Positions 52,400 through 59,624 of a stretch of DNA of 64,000 bases are shown here, piece after piece. Source of the stretch: Domibacillus indicus (GTDB taxonomy: Bacteria; Bacillota; Bacilli; Bacillales; Domibacillaceae); contig NZ_LAJB01000003.1 of assembly GCF_000970685.1 (NCBI RefSeq), positions 372,001 to 436,000 on the forward strand. Reading direction: 5' to 3'. Every line of letters starts with the position of its first letter. The first letter of the stretch is position 1. The notes beneath the pieces are model-generated. The model saw nothing but the letters and a program-made list of their open reading frames with translations. It made no database searches and had not been told where the DNA came from. Position numbers and translations under genes: made by a program.

Positions 52400-53587
52400 T
52401 TATTTAGTTACTGCTTTCTTCCACATTGAACTAAGCGACTGCTCCTTGTAATAATGCTCTATAACTGAAATAACCCGGTCCTGCTCCTGGCTCGTCATGC
52501 TTGTGCCGGAAGGAAGACAGAGGCCTGTTTTAAACAAGCGGTCTGATACGCTGTCTTCTTCGCTGTGCGGTATGTAGCGGCAATGGCGGAATAAAGGCTG
52601 CCTGTGGAGCGGCTTCCATACATGCCTTGCTTCAATATTTTCCTCCTCCAGCCTTCTGATCAGGCCGCTGACACTAAGCTGGTCAACCGTCAATGTGGTA
52701 AGCCAGCGGTTAGAGCGGCTTTCCTCTACTTCCGGCATAAAATGAAAGCCCTCTAGACGGCTCAATGATTCTTTATAACGAACAAACAGAGCGCGTTTTG
52801 CCTCCACTCTTTCCTCCAGGACATCCATCTGGGCAATGCCAATACCGGCGAGAATATTGCTCATCCGGTAATTGAAACCTGTTTTTTCATGCTGGTAATA
52901 CGGAGCCGGCTCCCTGGCCTGAGAAGCAAGATTGCGTGCTTTGTCTAACTTTTTTAGGTTATTTGAAATCAGCATCCCTCCCCCCGAAGTGGTAATAATC
53001 TTGTTTCCATTAAAAGAATAAATACCAAACTCTCCAAAACTCCCACTCTTTCTCCCCTTATATTCTGTACCAAGTGACTCGGCTGCATCTTCTATAATGG
53101 GCACCTGATAATGGCCGCAAAGCGCTGAAAGCTCATCCATTCTGGCATTTTGTCCATATAAATGAACAACAATTACCGCTTTGGGCAGCCGATTTTCTTT
53201 TTTGGCCTGGATGAAGGCCTTCTCCAGTGCCTGAGGAGACATGTTCCAGGAGCCTTCATCCGAATCAATAAACACCGGCTCCGCCCCCTGGTAAACGATT
53301 GGATTGGCGCTGGCAATAAAGGTAAGAGTAGAGCAAAAAACCGTATCCCCTTTTTCAACCCCGAGCTGTATAAGTGCCAGATGAATGGCAGCCGTTCCGG
53401 AATTAACAGCTACCGCCCCCCTTGTCCCGGCGTACGCCGCTGCTTTTCGTTCAAATTCATCCACATGCGGTCCAAGCGGAGCAATCCAATTCGTCTGGAA
53501 TGCCTCGTTCACATACCATTGTTCCTTTCCACTCATATGGGGCGGTGATAAAAGAATTCGTTTTTCCGTCTTTGAAGAAAAGGCCAT
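52400..53587 (-). CDS. DegT/DnrJ/EryC1 aminotransferase (EpsN-like)
   Basis: About 395 residues. PLP-dependent sugar aminotransferase acting on a 4-keto sugar nucleotide. VNEAFQTNWIAPLGPHVDEF, AAIHLALIQLG, FIDSDEGSWNMSP, VVHLYGQNARMDEL, IIEDAAESLGTEYKGRKSGS, and the PLP lysine in SFNGNKIITTSGGGML. With the upstream CapD-like dehydratase it would make an amino-deoxysugar (for example bacillosamine-type). The ATG at 53587 is preferred over the GTG at 53596, which touches the SD. Confidence 0.93.
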   Translation of the reverse strand: MAFSSKTEKRILLSPPHMSGKEQWYVNEAFQTNWIAPLGPHVDEFERKAAAYAGTRGAVAVNSGTAAIHLALIQLGVEKGDTVFCSTLTFIASANPIVYQGAEPVFIDSDEGSWNMSPQALEKAFIQAKKENRLPKAVIVVHLYGQNARMDELSALCGHYQVPIIEDAAESLGTEYKGRKSGSFGEFGIYSFNGNKIITTSGGGMLISNNLKKLDKARNLASQAREPAPYYQHEKTGFNYRMSNILAGIGIAQMDVLEERVEAKRALFVRYKESLSRLEGFHFMPEVEESRSNRWLTTLTVDQLSVSGLIRRLEEENIEARHVWKPLHRQPLFRHCRYIPHSEEDSVSDRLFKTGLCLPSGTSMTSQEQDRVISVIEHYYKEQSLSSMWKKAVTK

Positions 53588-53616
53588 TTCCCTCACGCTC
53601 CTTTATACTTTTATCT

Positions 53617-55446
53617 TTACTGGTTGACAGCGATAGGATTAGCCTGGCGGCCTGCCACGCGGTGATGCGCAATGTCAAGCAGCAGCTCTGAAAGAGACCG
53701 GGCATCCATTGATAAATATTCTTCTATAACGTAATACACCCAGCGAATATCATTGATAGATGCCTTTCCAATGTAAATTTTCGGATGAACCTGTTCTTCA
53801 TGAATTTCATCCACGTCAAGCAGCTCCTCATAAAGCTTTTCCCCGGGCCGCATTCCGGTGTAGGAAATTCCGATTTCATTTAAGCTGTAGCCGGAAAGCT
53901 GGATTAAATTTTTGGCCAGGTCCACGATTTTAACCGGCTTGCCCATGTCTAATACGAATACTTCCCCTCCTTTTGCAAGTGCTCCGGCCTGCATAACGAG
54001 GCGGGATGCTTCAGGTATTGTCATAAAGTAACGCACCATATCAGGGTGGGTGACCGTTACAGGCCCGCCTTGTTCAATTTGCTTTTTAAAAAGCGGGATG
54101 ACACTGCCCCGGCTGCCAAGAACATTGCCGAACCGGACAGCGACAAATTGTGTGGAGCTGATTGTGTCCATATACTGGATAACCATTTCGGCGAGCCGTT
54201 TACTGGCTCCCATTACACTTGTCGGCTTCACCGCTTTATCCGAAGAAATCATGACGAATCGTTCGACACCGGCTGCCTCTGCTGCTTCTGCTGTGTTTTT
54301 CGTTCCAATAATGTTGTTTTTCACCGCTTCATGCGGATTCAGCTCCATGAGCGGAACATGCTTATGGGCAGCAGCATGATATAAAACAGATGGCCTGTAT
54401 GATTCAAGCACCTGAAATATCCTGTCACGGTCCTGAATATCGGCAATAATCGGCAGAATGTCAATTTCCGTTCCGTACTGCTCTCTTAATTCCATTTCAA
54501 TCGTATAAATACTATTCTCCCCATGCCCAAGAAGCAGCAGCCTCTCCGGCTGGAACCGGCAGACCTGCCGGCATATTTCTGATCCAATTGATCCTCCTGC
54601 TCCTGTAACGAGCACGGTTTTCCCTTTTATCGTGTGGGCAATCTCATCGGTATTTAAATAAACCGGCTCCCTCTCCAGCAAATCCTCCGGCTGGATATCC
54701 TCCAGCTTCGGCATTGGCCCCTGCTCCAGCATCAGCTGCTCAATTCTCGGAAGAATCTGTGTCTGTATGCCTGTTTTTAAACAAATTTGATAGATTCGGT
54801 CAAGCTGGGACCGGGAAAGCGACGGAATAGCAATAACAATATGCTCAATACCATACTGCTTCACAACAGCTTCCAGCTCATTTGTAGTACCTGCAATCGG
54901 AATGCCCAACATTTGAAGCTGGTATTTTCTTAGATCATCATCAACAAATACAGTTGGTATCAAATCGGTCTGCCGGTCCTTTACTAACTGCCTTGCTGTC
55001 ATAATTCCCGCTGAACCTGCTCCGACAATAAGTGTTTTCTTTTTACGGCTGCTTTTGATAAGCTCCATCTCTCCAATAATCCGGCTGGAAAAACGAAAGC
55101 TTCCCATCCCTGCCATAAGAAGCAGCAAAGTAACGACAGCAGCATCGGCTGTAACGGACCGGACGAACAAAAACTCGCCAAGCATCATGCCCAGAACGGA
55201 AAGAAAAATGGTTTTAAATAAAGCAGTCATTTCTCCGATGCTCGCATACGACCATGCCCGTTTATATAGTTGATATTTGGAAGCAAAAAAGTGATAACTG
55301 CCAGCCAATGAAAAGAACACCACTAATTGATAAGAAACGGGCCTGGCCGTTTCTTCTCCGGCGATGTGCCAGCCTGTGTAAACAGCGGTCCAGATAAGTA
55401 AAGTATCCACCAGCGACATAGTAGTAACTCTTTTACGGTAATTCAT
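53617..55446 (-). CDS. CapD/FlaA1-like UDP-sugar 4,6-dehydratase (EpsC-like), membrane-bound
   Basis: 609 residues, the long polysaccharide-biosynthesis form. Four N-terminal membrane spans, a first Rossmann domain (LIVGAGSAGIMTARQLVKD) and the catalytic SDR domain (VLVTGAGGSIGSEICRQVCR, YHAAAHKHVPLMELNPHEAV, MISSDKAVKPTSVMGASKRL with the MxxxK active-site pattern). It probably makes the 4-keto-6-deoxy sugar used by the next gene. SD GGAGGAGG. First gene of the leftward eps operon; its promoter carries a SinR-type operator. Confidence 0.93.
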   Translation of the reverse strand: MNYRKRVTTMSLVDTLLIWTAVYTGWHIAGEETARPVSYQLVVFFSLAGSYHFFASKYQLYKRAWSYASIGEMTALFKTIFLSVLGMMLGEFLFVRSVTADAAVVTLLLLMAGMGSFRFSSRIIGEMELIKSSRKKKTLIVGAGSAGIMTARQLVKDRQTDLIPTVFVDDDLRKYQLQMLGIPIAGTTNELEAVVKQYGIEHIVIAIPSLSRSQLDRIYQICLKTGIQTQILPRIEQLMLEQGPMPKLEDIQPEDLLEREPVYLNTDEIAHTIKGKTVLVTGAGGSIGSEICRQVCRFQPERLLLLGHGENSIYTIEMELREQYGTEIDILPIIADIQDRDRIFQVLESYRPSVLYHAAAHKHVPLMELNPHEAVKNNIIGTKNTAEAAEAAGVERFVMISSDKAVKPTSVMGASKRLAEMVIQYMDTISSTQFVAVRFGNVLGSRGSVIPLFKKQIEQGGPVTVTHPDMVRYFMTIPEASRLVMQAGALAKGGEVFVLDMGKPVKIVDLAKNLIQLSGYSLNEIGISYTGMRPGEKLYEELLDVDEIHEEQVHPKIYIGKASINDIRWVYYVIEEYLSMDARSLSELLLDIAHHRVAGRQANPIAVNQ

Positions 55447-55496
55447 GGCTGTCCTCCTCCACCTTCATTTTCAACCACTATTTTAAAGTAACCTCT

Positions 55497-55512
55497 GTTC
55501 TTTATAAAGAAT
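55497..55512. promoter_or_regulatory. SinR-type operator 1 (on the eps promoter)
   Basis: GTTCTTTATAAAGAAT, one change from the perfect palindrome. On the reverse strand it begins on the base after the eps -10, covering the transcription start. Confidence 0.8.
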
Positions 55513-55541
55513 ATTATAGGAGGTCGTTTTCCATTTGTAAA
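55513..55541 (-). promoter_or_regulatory. Promoter of the eps operon
   Basis: Reverse strand TTTACA (55536-55541), exactly 17 nt, TATAAT (55513-55518), 67 nt upstream of the first eps start codon. Confidence 0.85.
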
Positions 55542-55581
55542 CTGAAATCTTGTCCGTATATTTACACCGAAACAAAAGTTT

Positions 55582-55597
55582 GTTCTTTATAAAGAAC
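55582..55597. promoter_or_regulatory. SinR-type operator 2 (perfect palindrome)
   Basis: GTTCTTTATAAAGAAC, 85 bp from operator 1 and 82 bp from operator 3, about eight helical turns each way. Confidence 0.8.
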
Positions 55598-55663
55598 GAT
55601 TTTTTTGGTAAAAACAGTATATCACATTCGTTTACACCGGATAATAGGTATTAAGAATCAATT

Positions 55664-55735
55664 GTTCTTTAAAAAGAACAATTCAACTTTTTTTACGATT
55701 ATATCATGTTTTATTTTCATTTTGTGCGTTATAAT
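55664..55735 (+). promoter_or_regulatory. SinR-type operator 3 and promoter of the SinR-like gene
   Basis: GTTCTTTAAAAAGAAC (55664-55679) lies 50 bp upstream of a TATAAT (55730-55735) that serves the rightward regulator gene. No strong -35 is present. Autoregulation is inferred. Confidence 0.6.
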
Positions 55736-55767
55736 GAATATTATCGAGAGGCAAAGGAGTGTAAATA

Positions 55768-56127
55768 ATGATTGGAATTAAAATAAAATATATGAGGCTT
55801 CAGCAGGGGCTTTCCATTACACAGCTTGCTAAAAAAGCAAAGATTTCTAAGTCGTATTTATCTTACTTAGAAAAAAATCCAGCCACGAATCCTTCTCTTC
55901 AAATCATATCCAAGATCGCGGCGGCTCTTGATATTTCTCCTAACTACTTTATTAATGACCATGGAGAAGATGATAAAAAGAACAAGAAAGAGGAAAACAG
56001 CAGAGAAGAAAAAAACCAGGAGTGGATCAGCGTTTTAATGGACGGGCTTGAGGAAGGAATGACAAAAGAGGATTTCGAAGAATTTCAAAAGTATATTGAA
56101 TTTTTGAAATACCGGAAATCCCGTTAA
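55768..56127 (+). CDS. SinR/SlrR-like regulator divergent from the eps operon (copy 3)
   Basis: 119 residues. HTH_3 domain IGIKIKYMRLQQGLSITQLA, ISKSYLSYLEKNPATNPSLQ. A Lys/Glu-rich linker (HGEDDKKNKKEENSREEKNQ) is longer than in copies 1 and 2. The C-terminal SinI-type region is EWISVLMDGLEEGMTKEDFE, EFQKYIEFLKYRKS. It is less like B. subtilis SinR than the other two and may be the local eps regulator. AAAGGAG before the ATG. It shares an upstream region with the eps operon that has three palindromic operators. Confidence 0.88.
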   Translation: MIGIKIKYMRLQQGLSITQLAKKAKISKSYLSYLEKNPATNPSLQIISKIAAALDISPNYFINDHGEDDKKNKKEENSREEKNQEWISVLMDGLEEGMTKEDFEEFQKYIEFLKYRKSR

Positions 56128-56160
56128 AAATGCCTGGCACAAAAGCGCCAGGCATTTTTT
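56126..56160. terminator. Bidirectional terminator between the SinR-like gene and the GT2 gene
   Basis: AAAATGCCTGGC / GCCAGGCATTTT with an 8-nt loop; T runs on both strands. Confidence 0.92.
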
Positions 56161-57149
56161 TATATAGTTCTTAGCCGGTTGCGCAGCTTGTACAGGCCGA
56201 CGCCGGCATGAAGAAACTGATGAAAAAAGATAAAGTGAAACAGGCGGCCTGCTGTTATCTTCGCAGAATTCAAGCGTACAAACGCTTTGTAGCCGTTTTG
56301 ATGGATCGTTTCCTGAATTTGCTTTCCACTTACGTTCTGGGAAAGCAGTGCTCTTATTGTTGTAAAATACGCTTCTTCAATTTTTCTCTTGAAGCATTTC
56401 ATCAGCGTTTCATCTGCTCCCGCATACTGCCGGCAGAAGTCAGCAGTGCGAATCATAGCATCAACGTAGTGAAACCATGAAACAGTAAATTTTTTCATAA
56501 CGGAACCGCTGTGCTGACGATAACGGTAGCATGAAACAGGCACAAAATCAACTGCCGGTGATACAGCAAGACATTTCAGTGTAAACTCCTGGTCTTCTCC
56601 ATATTTGCAGCCTTCTGCAAATAAAATATTGTTTTCTTCCACCAATTTCTTTTTCACAATAAAGGCTCCAAGCCGCACCCATGTCTGCGACAGCAGATAG
56701 GCTTCCATTACATCGGCACCTGTTCCGCTTACATACTCATAGGCAAACGGAACGATTGTTTTCTCCATTTTTTCATCCACCTGTTCAAATCCTCCGTAGC
56801 AAAGAGCGGCCCCTGTGCGCTCCGCCTGTTCAAATAAATGAAAAAGCACCTTCTCGGGAAACGTATCGTCTGCATCCAAAAATGTGACATATTGACCGGT
56901 GGAGTACTGCAAGCCATGATTGCGCGCACGGCTGACCCCTCCATTTTCCTGGAACAGTACTTTTCCATTCAGCCCTAATTCGCGCAAAAGCTTTGCGGCC
57001 GTGTCTCCACTTTTATCTGCAGACCCGTCATCCACCATTACTACTTCAATTCGATTTCTCATTCCCTGATCGGCGACAGACTTCAGGCAGTCCCGCAAAT
57101 AAGATTCACAGTTGTACATCGGAATGACAACCGAAATATCCGCACTCAT
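56160..57149 (-). CDS. Glycosyltransferase family 2
   Basis: 329 residues, GT-A fold. ISVVIPMYNCESYLRDCLKS, EVVMVDDGSADKSGD, VLFQENGGVSRARNHGLQYS, and the metal-binding TFLDADDTFP, then YGEDQEFTLKCLA. A C-terminal amphipathic or membrane-associated helix (about 290-329). Inverting transfer of a sugar to a lipid-linked acceptor is likely. It follows the flippase gene in a two-gene operon. Confidence 0.9.
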   Translation of the reverse strand: MSADISVVIPMYNCESYLRDCLKSVADQGMRNRIEVVMVDDGSADKSGDTAAKLLRELGLNGKVLFQENGGVSRARNHGLQYSTGQYVTFLDADDTFPEKVLFHLFEQAERTGAALCYGGFEQVDEKMEKTIVPFAYEYVSGTGADVMEAYLLSQTWVRLGAFIVKKKLVEENNILFAEGCKYGEDQEFTLKCLAVSPAVDFVPVSCYRYRQHSGSVMKKFTVSWFHYVDAMIRTADFCRQYAGADETLMKCFKRKIEEAYFTTIRALLSQNVSGKQIQETIHQNGYKAFVRLNSAKITAGRLFHFIFFHQFLHAGVGLYKLRNRLRTI

Positions 57150-57170
57150 TCGAACCCCTCCATTTTTTTC

Positions 57171-58691
57171 TTATGCTGTTTTTCTTTTTAAAAGCGTACG
57201 TCCCGCATCCTGTATGTAACGAAACTCCGGCAGCCGGCGGAACAAAAGGAAATAAAGAACATTCGGCACGATAAAGCTGACAGCGGCTTTTGCTGCAAAG
57301 CCTGCTGTTCCATCCGCTTCGATCAAGGAAGCGAGGAAGTAAGCAGCCCCTCCGGCCGCGAGACCAATAGAAAGATATATCCCCCACAGGCAGAAATACG
57401 TCCGCAGCTGTCTTGAAAATCCGTATTTATACAAAACATACGGTTCAATCCAGAGAGACGTGGCAACAGTACTGATCATCGTTCCGGCGAGAACACCAAT
57501 CAGCCCGAAATAATGAAGAAGCCAGATTGAGACAACAATATTCAGCAGTGATTCCAAAAGCGGCTTATACCGGTCATACCAGAACAGGCCCATGGCATCC
57601 CGGAATGTTAACACAGCTTTTCTGATGCCGCTTAAATAAAAATTGGCCGTAATAAATAAAATGACCGCGAAATCCAGCAAGAAATCTGCCCCCAGCCACA
57701 GCTCTATAAATGGATTGAGCAAAAGAAGAAGAGCAATAGAGGAAAAGCTGTACAGCCAAAAATCAATCAGCAGCATCGACTTAAAGACGGCCATTTTTTT
57801 CTCTGTAGATGTCTCTGTATTCAAATTCCCGACACTCGCTGTTGTCGCCGAGAATACTTGTCCAAGCAGCCCGTTTAAAGCAGTCGTAATAAGTGTGTAA
57901 TTCGAGTAGAGCCCTACTGTGGCTACACCGAGGAAAGCAGAGATAATTAAATTATCAGTACCGAAGACAATCACATCTCCCATCCGGTGAAACATCATGG
58001 CAAAAATATTTTTTTTCATCTCCGTTTTGCTTTCATCCGCCAGCCTTGCCGCCTTTTCTTTTTTCAGATACGGATAGCGGCGGTCGGACAAACGGGCAAT
58101 GACCATATTATTGACCACATTCAGCAGCACCTGGGCCGTTAAAAACAGCAGGTAATTTTCCGTTACTAGTAAAATAAAGATTTGAAGAACGGTAATTCCT
58201 GCGTAAAAAGAATAATGAACAATGTTAATAACATATGTTTTTTGATCAGCGATTAAAATAGAGCGCTTATGGGCAAACAAATACGTAATAACCGCGTTTA
58301 TCAAAAATAAGAGAAAAAGCAATTCCAAATTCGGAATATCGGGCCGTTCCTTCATAATGAAATTCAGAGAAAACATGAGAACAAGGCCAAGCAGAAAAAC
58401 AACCGCTCCGATGATTCGGTAAATAGATGCGTAAAGCTTCACGAGCGCTTTTACTTTCGGACGGTCATTTTCAGCCAGCGGCTTGTAAAGGCTGTAGATA
58501 ATCGCCTGCCCGACTCCGAGCTCGACAACCGACAAAACGGCAAGGATGTTTGTAAACAATCCATGTATGCCTAAATATTCAATATCCAGCGCCCGGACAA
58601 AAATAATTCGTGATAAAAAATTCAATAGAATCATCACGAACTGTCCCGCTACAGAGCTTGCAATATTGTAGGCTGAATGTCTAACTCTCAC
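57171..58691 (-). CDS. Polysaccharide flippase, Wzx/MATE-like
   Basis: 506 residues with about 12-14 membrane spans; moves lipid-linked repeat units across the membrane. Family blocks: SRIIFVRALDIEYLGIHGLF, LSVVELGVGQAIIYSLYKPL, NLIISAFLGVATVGLYSNYT. The start is uncertain. The frame begins at a GTG (58691) with no SD. The only good AGGAGG (about 58723) drives an ATG that opens a 9-codon leader (MDWNNTGES) ending just past this GTG, so coupled initiation or a rare ATT start at 58706 is possible. Confidence 0.87.
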   Translation of the reverse strand: MRVRHSAYNIASSVAGQFVMILLNFLSRIIFVRALDIEYLGIHGLFTNILAVLSVVELGVGQAIIYSLYKPLAENDRPKVKALVKLYASIYRIIGAVVFLLGLVLMFSLNFIMKERPDIPNLELLFLLFLINAVITYLFAHKRSILIADQKTYVINIVHYSFYAGITVLQIFILLVTENYLLFLTAQVLLNVVNNMVIARLSDRRYPYLKKEKAARLADESKTEMKKNIFAMMFHRMGDVIVFGTDNLIISAFLGVATVGLYSNYTLITTALNGLLGQVFSATTASVGNLNTETSTEKKMAVFKSMLLIDFWLYSFSSIALLLLLNPFIELWLGADFLLDFAVILFITANFYLSGIRKAVLTFRDAMGLFWYDRYKPLLESLLNIVVSIWLLHYFGLIGVLAGTMISTVATSLWIEPYVLYKYGFSRQLRTYFCLWGIYLSIGLAAGGAAYFLASLIEADGTAGFAAKAAVSFIVPNVLYFLLFRRLPEFRYIQDAGRTLLKRKTA

Positions 58692-58741
58692 CAGTATTAT
58701 TCCAATCCATCTGATTTCCTCCTATCCACTTCAAACACTAT

Positions 58742-58784
58742 AAAGAACAAAATGAATAAATTTGTTCGTTATATGTTAATTATA
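58742..58784 (-). promoter_or_regulatory. Candidate promoter and SinR half-sites of the flippase operon
   Basis: Reverse strand: TATAAT (58779-58784), followed by AACGAAC (58764-58770) and GTTCTTT (58742-58748). The half-sites face outward instead of forming the compact 16-bp palindrome, so binding is less certain. Confidence 0.4.
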
Positions 58785-58944
58785 TACTCTATATGGGGAA
58801 TCGACAGTGAAATTAGACCCAATGTTGTTTGATCAACAGGGTGAGCTATGGATAGATCGGCTCTCAGCAAAATGAATGTAAAAGCTTCTTCAAACTAAAT
58901 CCAAGCTGTTAGTGAACGTTCGAACGGATAGACCGCCATACTTG

Positions 58945-59335
58945 GCCCAGGCGTAGAAGAGGCGGCATCCGCGGGGCTTCGCTTTTCGCGGGGCAGCCGG
59001 TGAGCTCGTCTTCGCCGCTATGCGGCAAAGCCGGATCTCACCTGCCTGCCAGTCCCGCAGAAGTCTGCGCCCCACTCCTGCCGCCCTGGCGGGGAGGGAA
59101 AATCAGCCAGCAACATCCGATTGATGTTATTTTCCAAATGAGAAAGGGAAAGACAAAGGTGCTTTTTCATGCTCGCTTTTTTAGAGACACAATGGGCGGA
59201 GGGCGGCCGGTGGAGACTCCCATGGGACGAGCGGACAGGCTGAACCAGACAGCGCGAAGCGATGCCTGGTTCAGCGTTCGCCCCATAGGAAAGCGGAACC
59301 GGCCGCAGCCCCTGCCACTTCTTTTGAAAGAAAAT
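58945..59335 (-). repeat. GC-rich dispersed repeat, copy C (both modules, split)
   Basis: Reverse orientation to A and B. Module 1 (about 59190-59335) has CTGGTTCAGCGTTCGCCC (59266-59283) and, read in reverse, AAAAGAAGTGGCAGGGGCTG. Module 2 (about 58945-59090) read in reverse has GGGGCGCAGACTTCTGCGGG and AGACGAGCTCACCGG. About 100 nt (59091-59190) separate the modules, absent from copy B. The rest of 58785-58944 shows no gene. Confidence 0.8.
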
Positions 59336-59427
59336 ACTGTTACTGGCCGCTAAAGAGAATACTATTTTGATCTTAAAGTTCAGATGAGTTTATTTATAGC
59401 CCATTTGCTCTTTACCGGAGGTTTAAA

Positions 59428-59586
59428 ATGGAAGTCTGCTTCACTTGTCCAAAGAAGCAAAAAGTCTCCAAAAGCCGCCTTTCTATTTTCAGCAATAAAA
59501 GTTTTCATAAAAAAGACTGCCGGCTTTCCCGGCAGTCTAAAACGTTGAATATGAAAGAACTATATCTATCAGGCTCCTTTTACTAA
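59428..59586 (+). CDS. Possible 52-aa hypothetical protein
   Basis: A short frame with an apparent SD (GGAGG, 6 nt before the ATG) encoding MEVCFTCPKKQKVSKSRLS and a basic, Ser-rich tail. It runs through the terminator hairpin of the subtilase gene on the other strand. No relative is recognised. It could be chance; the gap 59336-59507 otherwise holds nothing identifiable. Confidence 0.2.
   Translation: MEVCFTCPKKQKVSKSRLSIFSNKSFHKKDCRLSRQSKTLNMKELYLSGSFY
59508..59538 (-). terminator. Terminator of the subtilase gene
   Basis: AGACTGCCGG / CCGGCAGTCT stem, 5-nt loop, TTTTTT on the reverse strand. Confidence 0.88.
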
Positions 59587-59624
59587 GCAGGAGCAAAGGA
59601 TTTGGATAATGAAGGATAGGCTTT

